Origin: Ifrita kowaldi
Taxonomy: Eukaryota > Chordata > Aves > Passeriformes > Cinclosomatidae
Length of the DNA: 64,000 nucleotides
Direction of reading: 5' to 3'
NCBI GenBank assembly: GCA_013398055.1
Contig: VZRS01008301.1
Coordinates: 379,016-443,015, forward strand
Both the position numbers and the translations under genes were made by a program. Positions 37,102 through 49,600 of the stretch are shown here, in pieces. Within the stretch, counting starts at the first letter, position 1. Every line of letters begins with the position of its first letter. Below the pieces are notes generated by a model. It worked only from the letters and a program-made list of their open reading frames with translations. It had not been told where the DNA came from and ran no database searches.

Positions 37102-40100
37102 AAAATACACCGAAAAATCTAGTTAATAATGACACTCATAAAGTGTCGCTTTTCAAAAACATTTACTAGAATCTACCCCATTTCTCTGATGTCATGATCA
37201 CTGTTCTTGTTTCCTGCCAGTTGCTCTGGTTGATGGCACCAGGCTTCCTCAGGCATGAAAGGGTATCACAGGCAGTTGTCAACATCCCAGATTTTCCATC
37301 AGATTTAGATCTGTGCTGGTGACTGGAAACCCATTCCCTGGGGTGCCCATGGAGCTATTTTCATAAATTTGCTTATCAGAGACTGCCTCCTTCTCTCTGT
37401 TCCCCAGGCAAAACCTGGGATTTGCACTCTGCCACCCCTGTCCCTGTAACCCTGCAGGAATTGTGTGACCCACAGTGACTACATGGGGGTGCCTGCCCCC
37501 AGCCTGAGCATTCCCAAAGTGAAGCTGATGTAGGCAAGCATCAGGCACGAGTCCACCAGGCAGTTTCTACCACAGTAAAACCAGCTCCCACTGAGGCAGA
37601 GCCAGACACGTCCCAGTTCCCCACACTGCCAGGTGCCCACCAAGCCTGTGACCTTCTGCTAGCGATGGCAAAAGTCGTATTTACTGGACTACAGGTTAAT
37701 GACTACAGAAGTTCATTAGTATCGCCTAGTCTTTCAAATCATATTAGATGTGAAAAAGTCCTAAATATCAGTGAAACCCACACATACAATACTGGAAGCG
37801 AATGAACATTTTAAAGGGTAAAGAATGCATGCAAGGTCTCCTATTTTTAGACTTTTCTTGGAACTTCAATTTTGTCAAAATTGGAAGAGACTGCAAGAAA
37901 CCGTGTTACCTTGGTAAATTCAGCTGTAGCTAGCTTTGGTACCTGCTTTTCTCAGCAGATATGTATCTGTTTCTAAAAAATTCCAGCTGAGGAGACATCA
38001 CAGTCTTCATGCATTTCTACCCATAGTATTGCAAAGGTTTTTTGTGCTCATTTACCTTAAACTGACATGTTCTTTTCCCAGTTGTAATGGAGAGCAGTTT
38101 ATTTTCTCCATTTTCCAGTTACCCTTAATGCTTATGTAGACAGTAACAAAACTTTCTTTTTTCCTTTTGAGGAAAAATATTCTTATTCCTTCATCATTTC
38201 CTCATAGGTCACACTTCCAACAGTTCTTGTCCCTCTCTTCCTGATTCCCTTCTGGTTTCATCTCACCTAAAAACTGCATTATTATCTTTACCTGAAGATC
38301 TCAGATACTGCTTCATCCCAGACCTCTCTTCCCCCAAAAATTACCTTTGTAGGGTAAGATCAAGGCATGCCTTGCTCATATGGCCTTGGCTGTCATCTCA
38401 AGTTCAGTACATCTAAAACAGAGTGCTCTCTCTCTTCTTCAAGCCATCTCTTCCCTGCCTCTTCTCCAGATTCTGAAAGGACTCTTCCTGTCCTGCTAGT
38501 TTCAAACATCCATAACCTGGATGTCAGGTTTAATTTAGACTCTTTGCTATGCCTGCAGAACCATCTCTAAAACTTGGCCTTTTTCATCCACTCATGCTGT
38601 TAAAGTTCTCATTAAGGCCACAGGTATTTTACAGCTCACTTACTATAACGTCTTGGCCCCAGAAAAAGGCATTTTTGTCCTAGGCACACCTACTTATACA
38701 CTGCTGCCAAGAGTGTCTTCAAAACCCACCAGTTTGATTTGCTTATGAAGCTCTTTGCAAGGTCGACAGCCCTCACAACAAACAAAAAAACCCCCATTTT
38801 TAAAAACATTGACATCTATTTTCATTCTATGAATAATTTTTCATTTATTATCCAGGAATGAGGTTCAAGCTTTAATTAGTCTGCTTATTGCTCCATCTGC
38901 TTATTTGTTCAAAAAGCCTATATGGAGCTCCCCATAAACATACATAATATTAGGCTTTTCGCTTTCCTGGTCCTTTCACGCACACATCTTTGCTGTAGTG
39001 CTTAATAATCCTCCCCAATAAACAAGTGATAATTATTAATCTGTTATTGTGTCAAAGACAAGCACATTTAATTGACATTGTCCCCTAATCTCCTGGAACA
39101 CTGGTTTGTCTTCAGTTTTCTACCCTTTATTTTGGATGGACAATATGCTCTGTTATGTAGTGAGTGCCTGCTCTGGGCTTGGGTGTCCTAAGAACAATAA
39201 CAATAAAAAAATTAGCACTTATATTGTATCATGGAGAAATGGAACTGATGCAACCCAGAAAATAAATTCCTAAGCTAGGATCTTGCACAAGCATTGTAGT
39301 TCAGAAAGTTTAGAAAAGCACAAACGTCTGCCAACATTGCAACATATTTGTTCTCATTAGAGTTGCAGAGGCAGTAGTCCTGCTAAAACCAGTATAATTA
39401 TGTATAAATGATGTTGGCAGACATCACAAAATGGGTCAGAAGGACAGAACCAGATGTTTCCTGGACTGCATATCCTCGGTAGGTTTGACATCATCAATTT
39501 GCAAATGAAAGTGAAGGCCTTTTTAGTGAAGTGTGTTTCTATCTGTTTCCTGAAAAGACCATTTTCTGATATTGGACAGAGATAAGTTACCAATTAAGTT
39601 TCCAGTCACTCAGGTCTTCTAGGCAATTCAGCTGATCTGTTGTATCAGATTCTACATATTTGCTTGATCCTTGAATTTATTAATATTTTAACTAATTCGT
39701 CATTTCATTCCTGTTTCCAAAACTTAAGAGCCTAAGTCTACTTCCACAACTTTCATTCCAGCTTTTACCTGTGAGTGTGATGTACAAGAAGTGATTAAAG
39801 AAGTCTGTGCTACTGAATAGAAGCCTTCTTCTATTTGCACAGGTTTTTTATCTCAGTACTCCCAGTTGTCCATGCTCTCAGTAAGCTTTCTTTTGGAGGA
39901 ACTGCAGTAGCTTGGATCTAATGGGTATTGCAGAGTCAGGGTTCTGCATCATCTCCCTGTACCTTACTCATTATCTCTGCCGTGAAATCCAGCTTTTCTG
40001 TTCCCAGTTTCATATAACTTCCATTACCTATGCTTTCTTATTATTCCTCAGAGTGCAGTGCTCACTTCTAGACACATACAGATCCCTTTACATATGGTGA

Positions 40101-40736
40101 CATAACTTCATATAGTGATGTAATCCTGATACCTATTTCTCTAAGGTCAGTATTTCCTAGAAGCAAACATATCCTTTAGTGATAAAAGTAAATGTATTAG
40201 TAAATGCATCTCAAAGAGGAATACTAGTAATTAGGAAAAAAAAGAAGTAAAAAAAGCTGGAGTCAGGAAGCATGGGTTTTCCAGCAAGTGTCATAACTGA
40301 AACACATACACATCTCCAGAAAATATACTGTTAGAGCATTAAGAAAGAATCCAGTCATAAGGAGGGAGGTACAAGCTTCTCTTATTATACACCATGGGAC
40401 TGTTTCTTCTGATAGCTAATTCCTGATTAAGTGGTCAGCACCATGGCCTGATTCACACTGCACTGATTAGGCTTTCACAGGCAATGAAAACTCAGGGTTA
40501 TGCCTATTTCATCTTAAGATACATAGAAAATACTCCTCTCTTTTGTTTATAGAGGCTGGGATGAATTGCAAGAAATCCATTAGGTACAACTATCCCAGAC
40601 ATATAGAAGCTATTAGGATAAACACAGTCAAATTCCTTCCTTCCCCTTTTCCTTATACTCTGGGTAGGGGATCAGAGGAAACTCATGCATAATTCCTTAT
40701 ATTTGCAAACATTCTGAGATCTGAGTCCTTCTGCAG

Positions 40737-40772
40737 AAACAAAACAAAACAAAATGAAACAAAACAAAACAC
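40737..40772. repeat. (AAAAC)n pentanucleotide repeat
   Basis: About seven units of AAAAC with one interruption (AAAATGAAAC). Confidence 0.9.
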
Positions 40773-42060
40773 TTGAGGTCTTTTTGATAGTGAATAGGTC
40801 TTTAGCTGGACTCACTCACTGTTGAGACATTGATGCAAGGACAAACCATGAAAGAGAGCATAAACTAACAAGAGATTGTTTCCTGAAAGGAAAAAAAAAT
40901 CTAAATAGTTGCCAGCCATTGCTTTGGAAAAAATCCCTAATGGGCTCTTTCATACTTGTGCTTACAATGATTCGGTGATGTATTTTCTGGGAACATCTGA
41001 TCTATGGAAATCTTTAAAAGAAGAGGGAATGTCTTCCACTGATTCCCTTGCCTTCAATGTTCATGTATTGTCTCCATCTGGGCTCATGTAGCAGGGATCA
41101 TGTAGGAGGGATCATCCAGTGGTTCCAATGAGCAGCCCTTTATGTAAGCCAGCAACCAAGGCTTTGTGAGAAAGATGCATCTTCACGAACATTGTCAGTT
41201 TAAGCTGAGATAGGAGACATATAGAACTGTTTGACATTCCCCAGCTTGATATACCAACCTCTGCCAGCTCTGCAGAGGAGGAAGGGTGAAGTCTGGCTTC
41301 AGGCATTGCATGAGTGCAAGCTGACATGTGGTGTAACAGTCTGAAACAGTCTGAAATCTGCCTCTGACAGATTTATCTTGAGGTTACAGATGACCGTCCA
41401 GATGGACTGGAAATCTCTCCTCTGGAAGGTATGCAATTGCTATTTGTAGTCCATTTGAACTCCAGTGAATGAATATTTGCTTCAGTTTCTCATCCAATTC
41501 AGCTGTTTGTACAAAACTGAAGTTCAAGGATTATAGTGTTGCCCAAAAATCTATGGCTTAACTGCATTAACTCTGTATGCACAAGTAGTTGAACACTTTC
41601 TGTAAAGATCCTGAGCACTGGGGAGAGTCTTAATATTACTTTGCTGTGAATCACAGATAGTTTACAGAAAAGAAAGACATCACAGTATGGAAACATGCAT
41701 CTTGAAGGGAGCTAAAAAGTGTCCTTAGCATTATAAAAAGAGAGAGAAAGAAGCAAACTAGACTGAGGCAGTCCAGTTTTCTCAAGCAAAAGACAGAAAA
41801 AAATATTTGTATTTCTATTTTGGTGAAATGACTTGTCACGAGTAGACTTTTCCCCCTGATTTACAAAACACATTACCTATCAATCAGATATCCAATAAAG
41901 CAAGGTAATATTTTTCACATGCTATTCATGAAAGACATCCATGAAAAAGATGCAAAAAGCCACAAAAAGAATCTGTAATTGATAAGGATATCCAAAAGAG
42001 ATTACTTCTAGGGCCTGGCTAAAGATTATTCTATCTCAAACCTAAAACAAAGATAAAGAT

Positions 42061-42098
42061 GAAATTTGAAGAAATTTGAAATTTGAAGAAATTTGAAG
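42061..42098. repeat. GAAATTTGAA short tandem repeat
   Basis: Units of GAAATTTGAA repeat four times with one truncated copy, a small decamer-type repeat. Confidence 0.85.
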
Positions 42099-44592
42099 AT
42101 TTGGAAAGAACTGTCACTGTTCTTCCACATATCGCCTTGGGCTATCCTGGTTATCTCACAAACTGGTTGCATTTTTAAATGATGGCAGCTTTTTAAAAGG
42201 AAAACTATTTTCTTAAAACTTAACCAGTTGGTTTTCATTGCAAACATGTGGGTACTCTGTAGTTGTCTGGCTCTGATATTGGAAGGGCCTCCACCAAAAG
42301 ACCAAGATATATTTGGGCAGATATTTTTCTTAGAACTTTGCATTCTGTATGTTAAGTTGCTTAAAAGACTTCTGCCTTCAAAGGAGAAAAACCTGTGCTG
42401 AGTTCTCCTCAGAATTTTTGAAGAACCCTTTATCATTACAATCATTATGATAAATTACATGGAAAAATAAGTAATTTTAAGGACTAAACTTCCAGTGTTA
42501 CTCATGGAAATGTAAATATCCTTCAGAAAAAGAAGGCTTGTATTATTTAGCTTGAGACTGAAATCTGTTTGCAAAGGCAGATGCTTTGTTCTCTCAGTAA
42601 GCAGTATTTACATAATGTTAGTTTGCTAGGCACAGTTGGACTGAAATTGAGGAGTACTTTACTTATTTTAGTCTGGCCTTTGGAGTTATTTATCCCTGGG
42701 AACAGCTGTCATTAGAGAAAGCTGTTTAGTTTTCTTAGCATCTGGAATGATAGTAGCTGGTGCCTTTTTAAAATGACTTCTAGAAGTCTTCTCTAAAAAA
42801 CATCGCTATCTTGTCTCCGGGACATAAATGGGTTGGTAATTGATGGCCCTTTTTCTCTGATCATTGATTTTTCAGTCTTCAGGGCAGTACCAACTATGGA
42901 TGGCACCTCTTGCAAAGCTTTGAGATCAATTGGGAGCAATGTAAGAGCAGAACAGTGTGTACTCATGTCATGATGATAAAGATGAAGGGTTCTTGGGAGA
43001 AGCTGCAGGGTATGTCCTCATGATTCAAGATCTGTGTCTTCTTTGCTTATTGGGTGTTCATCATCTCTGTCTCTAAAAACTTATCTGATAGTACTTGAAA
43101 CCTGAGGCCACAGGAGTATTAGGCCACTTTAATTAGCAGTACACTGCAGATAAATGAGAAGAAAATTTGCTTCTACACTTTGAAAAACTCAGCAGTATAT
43201 TTACTATGGATAGTACTGAAGAGGAAATAATTCACACCAGCAATAAATTACTCTAGTCATTTTTAGAATGATGATTTAAGTTTAGGATGATGATGTAGAG
43301 CCTGTTTCAGTGTTGCAATTTTTTACAGTTGGGGATAAAGAAGTTGCATTAAACGTAGGGACTAGAGTACCCTTGGAAGCTGAGCTGACTGGGGAAGAAG
43401 CCTCAGTGACATTGCTACCAAAATGATACTTTGAGCTCTGTTCTCAATCAGGAAAAAGAGGCATATATGATCTTCCTTTCTTCTATTTTCTTTTTTTTTT
43501 TCTTTTATTTTTATGCCTCTATACTTTCTCGACTTCAACAGTGGAAGTTTAGCACAAAAAACCAAGCTCATCCAATTCCCTGCTTTTAGAACTATATCCT
43601 TGCTGACAGCAAGAGACAGATCATGGAATATCATAGGAAGAGATAAAAAAGCTTAAAGTTCTTGCTTTTTGCTTTCAGAGAGCAATCTCATTTTGTTGTT
43701 AGTGCCTGTATTTTCTTCTCATGGAAGAGAATGACTGACAGATGAAGCTGAGGTTTTTTGCTTAAAACAATGTAGAGAGAAGCTTTGCCTCTCTGGGTGG
43801 GGTGCAAGTCTCTCATGTTTTGAATTCAACTTTTAAAATCACTGTGATGCCAAATATGCTGGGAAATATTTTTTTAAAAAAAGATTTTTAAAATCAGAAT
43901 TTAAATTGGCAGATTTTACAAGGAATTAATGCCTGTTGGCTTGAAAGGACAGGTTGCAGAATGAACGACAGATGAGCAGACATTCGGGGTAGTATGAGAG
44001 AGTTCTGGAACTGCTGTCATTCTTTCTTTTATGACCTCACTGGATGAAGGGCTGAAAGAATTACTGATCATAAGTTTGGGCCAAACAACAGTACTGACTG
44101 TTTGAAGACTTCAGTGTGGTATACACTGAAGTATGGCTAGAGTGGTTTCCAAGAGATGAGCTCTTACAGAAGAACCAAAGTGTCTGAGACTTAAAGGTTG
44201 AAAAAGGTCCTTCTGCAAAGCAACTGTCCAGAGAGCAGGAGGTTTAAATAGACACTTTTTCTGTATCACTAAGCTCAGCACTGACAGCTCAGCTCCTTGA
44301 GCCAATTTTTCTTCTGATGCTGACTTTGTACAGATTGCTGGACTTTGGTTTGGGTTGGTTTTTGGTTTTGCTTAGTTGGTTTCTTTTAATATGACAAATA
44401 CTTGTTGTTCCAAATGTTCCAATCTTAAGTGCTTTCCCTAAATAGATCAAAGAGTTTTGCTTGTAATTTTCTCAGAATTATATAGAAAGTTTGTAAAGAG
44501 TCTGATTTCTGGCATGTATGTCCTACAGAAAATTCTACAGATAAAATAAAGTAGAGTTGAATTATGTTTCTGACGAGCTCAGATTTCGCTAC

Positions 44593-45044
44593 TGTCCTGG
44601 ATTCAGCCAGGACAGAGTTAGCTTTTTACAGTAGCCAGGAGGGGAACATGGCCAGACTCTAATATTTTTCAGTACTTCCTCAGGTCACTCACCAGGGGCA
44701 GGAGTAAGGGATTCTCTGTCTTGTTTCTTGTTGGGGGAAAAAGCGTGGTGGGCAAAATGGTCCGGTACTGTTTTACTGTCTGCGTAAATAATTTTTTTTG
44801 TTGTATACCTTTCATTATTAATATTGTTGCTGTTACTGTTAATTTTCTTATCCCATTGCTGTTTCCAGTAAATTGTTCTTATCTCAGCCCATGATAGTCA
44901 TCTTTTGTGCCTCCAACTCTCAACTCCATCCCCAGAGGAGTAATGGGGGAGAGGAAGGGGCAGGGAGTGAGTAAGCAGCATCTGGCTTGGGAGAATCTCA
45001 GTGGGGGCACTGAATTGAGGAAGAACTATTCCTAAACCATAACA
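44593..45044 (+). mobile_element. Diverged solo LTR
   Basis: This 452-base segment begins TGTCCTGGATTCAGCCAGGACA, a hairpin-forming start seen in a common songbird LTR group, and ends AAACCATAACA, giving TG...CA ends. The interior has the familiar CATTATTAATATTGTTGC and TTCTTATCTCAGCCCATGA blocks. It is shorter than full-length relatives I know and appears to lack part of the middle. The 5-base flanks (GCTAC and ACTAG) do not match, so the target duplication has decayed or one end is mis-set. No viral genes adjoin it. Confidence 0.75.
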
Positions 45045-46462
45045 ACTAGTAGTTTAGGAAGGTAAGCATAACACACAAATGATCTGGTGCAGCATAGCAG
45101 CACAGAGAATGCACTTTCTAGTGGTTATGCATGTCCTGCTTACAAAATTTGTATTTCAAATTACATAGAAAGAATAATTAAACACCATCATAAGCTACGT
45201 GGTGGTAGAAGAACCAGGGTCTAAGAAAGGAATAATGTATAGGAAAAGATGAGCCAGTGACAAGTCCAAGCCCAATCTTAATAGATAGTCATCCTCTTCC
45301 GAATAGTGATGCTTGTAGAAGAGGTTCTTCTCTCTCAGCCTCTTATCACTATCACCTACAAATTTATGGCCACTCCTTTATTGGTGGTGTAGGTTGCACA
45401 CATCATGTAAAACTGGCCAAGTTACCCTGGACAATATAAACTATTTACATCAGAATTACACCACATAAGGAAGAGGACAATGGTGTGATTATCGCAAAAA
45501 CAGTGATATACCTGAAAAACATGTTTAACTTCCTTATGCCTAGTTTTCCAACTAAAAACCAATGCTTGCTATGACCACAGCACAAGCTCCACATTCTTTG
45601 TCCTGGTCCACCATTTCCATTTGCCTGTGTATGACAACTGAGTGTCAGACACTCTCATGCTACCCCATTTTGTGCCCAGCCATAAGACGTTATCTCTAAC
45701 AAAGCCACATTTGCGTGAGTGGAGGGAGTTGCTCCCAGAGGAGCAACATTTTTTATTTTTCTGTAAGTAAGGAAATCAAGCACACTATGTATCGATGGCC
45801 AAACTTCTCTGAAATGTAGTCAGTGATCCAGAACATATATCCCAGTCCCTGGACCACCTCCATCTCTCTTGCCAAAACAAGCGATAGCAACCATCTACAC
45901 AGACAACAGAGGAATTTCAAACCTCAGTTCATACACTATGATTGGTTTATATCAGAAAACGGATTTTTCATAAATTTGCAAAATTAACAAGGTTCAGGTT
46001 TTATTGATGTAAATATCATACAATCAACTCACATGAAACTGTTGGGTTATGCTTCTTTTATTCAACATCCTAGGACTGATTTATTTTTCTGTAAATTTAC
46101 TGCATATTGCATTCCTACCCAAGCAGTGGAACAGGTTGTATGCCTTTCCTTTACCAAGGGAAAATACATTTATTCCTTCATGTAAATATTTTTGTCTTTT
46201 CACCTGTTCATGCGCAATGGAGCCAGGTCTGATATATTCATTAAAAAATTATCTTCCTTCTTAACAAAGCTTACACAAGTGTAACACATGGCTAGCAACT
46301 TACCCCAGTAAATATGTGTACTAGATGGAGACTGAAATGACCAAATCATGGCCAGCATCTGGTTGTCACCTTTCAGTAAGGACTCTCAGGTGTCTATTCT
46401 GATGCAGGATGGATGGGAGTTTGCCTGTGCCTGCAGATGCAGCCAGACAGCATCCAGCACGG

Positions 46463-46641
46463 CTTGCCAGCATGTTGCTTACCCTCAGTCAGCTACAGAT
46501 TCTGTCTGTTGTGTAAATGAGACCTTACACAAAAAGAATTTTCCAAAGAGNAGCTTGCCAGCATGTTGCTTACCCTCAATCAGATACAGATTCTGTCTGT
46601 TGTGCAAATGAGACCTTATACAAAAAGAATTTTCCAAAGAG
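46463..46641. repeat. Tandem duplication of about 91 bp with an N at the junction
   Basis: Copy 1 (46463-46550) and copy 2 (46554-46641) match over about 88 bases with four substitutions, roughly 4-5% difference. They share CTTGCCAGCATGTTGCTTAC and the end AATTTTCCAAAGAG. A single N at 46551 sits at the junction. It may be a true tandem duplication or two divergent haplotypes joined during assembly. No gene function is implied, and the open frames across it are an artefact. Confidence 0.9.
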
Positions 46642-49600
46642 CTTCAGTGCATTTCATCATCATCTCACTCCCAGGGGGCAAGTTCCTCTGAGGCAAGATC
46701 TTCTCTTTATGGGAGCTCATACAGTCCAGATAGGTGTTAATAACCGGATTCCAGAGGGATCATCACTTCCCCTTCCCTTTCTGCCTCAGCAAGGCAGGAG
46801 AGGGGATTTTTTGCTGTGCTGGGATAATGAGCTCTGTGTCTCAGTCCTGTTGTGACTCCTCCCTGATGCTGATCTTGCCACAGTTGCTGTACAACTCCCA
46901 TACTTTTTAGCAGGACAGGCTGCATATTAATCTGGAGCTCAAGCACAAGGGCCTCTTCCAAACCAGTGTTCAAAAGAAATGTTTTATCTCCTTTCACTAT
47001 AAAGTACAATACTGTGATCCAAGTGGGAAAAGGTGGCATAAGAAGATGCTTGATGTATTGCACTTACTTCAAATGCAAATTTAATATGTTTTCATAAAGG
47101 CCAAGTCCCACTTTACGCACACACTATTGATTAAGAACTAGCTGACCGAGATCTTTAACTGAAATATTGGTGCAGAATTGTCCTTCGCAGAGGGGATTTT
47201 CTGTAAAGATTCTTAACAACATTCAAATCTATACAGCTTCTCCTAACTAGAAAAATAGACAAAAAGCCATGTACTCATTCAGCTTTTCATGCCCTATCCA
47301 GAGGTGGCATAGATCACATGATAAAAAACCATACGTAGTGGGAACTTCAGGGGATGTTACTGAAGTAAAGATCACCATGTGCCCTTTCGTCATTTGAACA
47401 TTCTACTGCTGATACTCTCAACAGCTGCAGATTGCGAAGCTGGTTCCTGCCAGCCTTTCTGTGGGAACAAGCTACTTGTCTGCTTCAAGGAGGGTACCTT
47501 TTGCTCTGATTAGATACTTATCTGCATATGGAAATGGCCACTTGCCTGTAATGTAACATATGCCTTAGACACTGCAGTGCAAAAGAGATTATAAAGCCAA
47601 TAATTGTTATGGGAATGCTCAGTGGCAAGCTACATTGATTTTACATCATAACATTTCACAGCAGGATGAGACAAACACTGCCCTCTCATGCACCTGAAAA
47701 TGGTTTCTGCACTGGTTCTCCTAAAAGCTGCCTGTTGCACATCAAGAAGCAGAAATGAGCACAGAATATTTCTGAAACATGATGGCATTTGCTACACTGT
47801 TCAACCACAGCAAATCAGCTGCAACAATTCTCGAGTAACATGTACGAAAAGGACTTTAAGCTTCCTGGCAGGAGGTTACATTCCTTATCCCGTCTCCTAT
47901 CTCTGTATCACTTTTACTCATTTCCTAGCAAAATAAAATAAATTATCAGAAAATATTAATACAAAAGGGCAAATCCATCATTCCATAGTATATAGAGGAA
48001 AAATAAATTTGCCCTTTGCATGAAATCAAAAGAGACAGAATGAGCTACGCTTCAATGGGCCATTGAATACGACATTGATACCAGAGCAGGAAAGAAGAGG
48101 ACACTGTTGAGTCTTGAAGAATAAGAGTTAGGATTTTTTTTAACGGAATATAGTTCTTCCCAGTCTCATTTTGTACTTTTAGGAGATAACAATTTGGGGA
48201 GTGGAGAGCTCATAAACACAGAACTCTGCAAGGCATTTTATTTAGTGTCCTGTGACATACTAATCAAACGGCCAGTGCTACACAGTATAATTTTATGCAT
48301 ACTTTATCGGAAAAAAAGAAAGAGCTAACTGAGAAATACCTAACAAGAGGCAGAGATTTATAGATATCTCATAGGGAGATATGGCAGGGAACTTTCTTTC
48401 CTTAAGAGAATTGAGAGGAAAAGACCACAAAATGACCTTGCTTCACATTATTAAATTTTTACTGAGGACCTGAAGTGCTGTAATAAATTCAGAGGAAACA
48501 AAAATCAGCAAAAGGACAAATGACAACAGATGTGTTTGCATGGTATAGGGCAGATAGATGAGGGCATGGTTGCTAGTACATGGGAGGGCCCTTTGCCCAT
48601 ACTTTGCCTAATCAGATCCATACAGTGTAAGGAGTGTTGAGTGGATGAGAGCTGGATTGTGTTAGCTGGGAAAGCTGCTCTTTTCATGTAAGGGAGTACA
48701 AAGTGAAGCAGGGTCCATCACACAGAGGAAGCAGTCCCACATCAGAACGGGCCACTCGAACAAGACGCATTTTCACACTAAGTCATCTGGCTAACCAGCA
48801 ACATCAGACAGCCCTTGAGGGAGAGCACAAAAGGCCCAGCAGTAACACCCAGTGTCGTGCTGTGCCAAAAGGACAGATGAAGGGGAAAGCTGTGATCAGT
48901 AGTAGCAAGCAGAAATTACACCTGACTGTGACTTTAGTGAAACTAGTATTTGGATTACACAACCATTGTCAATATTTGTGTTTTTCTAAGAGAATTGAGG
49001 ATGATCGAGAGGCACAAAATCAGTCTGTAGTTTGGGAAAAAAGGGTTTTAAATAATTCAAACTGTCACTTCTTCTTCTTCTTCATGGTGAGAAATGAAAG
49101 GTAACTTGCATACCATATACCGTACAACTGTCTTTATTGTGGAAAAATTAGTGAATACTGATGAAGCTCTGAAACTAAAAGGAAAGAAAAAAGTATGCTA
49201 GTGTTCAGAATCTGATATCAGAAAAATTAAAAATAGAAATTAGACACAGCTTTTGCCTAATGTGTCCTCTTTGGAAAACCATATACTAGTCAAGAGTAAA
49301 TTTCCTCAGACATGGATTATTCAGATCAAGAGAGAGAGTAGGTAATGAAACAGAATGAGGTGCACCACGGCATCATTTTCAGCATGGGTCCATCAGGGTG
49401 CAGGGCTCCAGCACTTGATTGCTGTGAGTCTGACGAAACTGGTGGACAAGATATACCCCTGATTCTTGTGCAGAAGGTGGGACCAGCGGAGTGGATTTAC
49501 AATGCATGCAAAAGCACCTGTATACACAACGCAGACTCACAGATCTGAATAATAGGGTATACAGGACATCGGCCAGTGTGATCCAGTGCTTCCTTCTGTC

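Larger units (their letters stand above)
36924..44592. other. Single-copy stretch with no confirmed gene
   Basis: No recognised protein. Simple repeats lie at 37021-37101, 40737-40772 and 42061-42098. A plus-strand acceptor (TTTTTCAG, 42874) and donor (CAAT|GTAAGAG, GT at 42940) bracket a 65-base segment open in two frames. I treat it as a pseudo-exon. Open frames are all under 140 codons and unrecognised. Confidence 0.5.

Noticed and set aside
46348..46855. Frames that repeat a peptide around the N at 46551
   Set aside because: The repetition is the DNA tandem duplication; no protein-level support exists.
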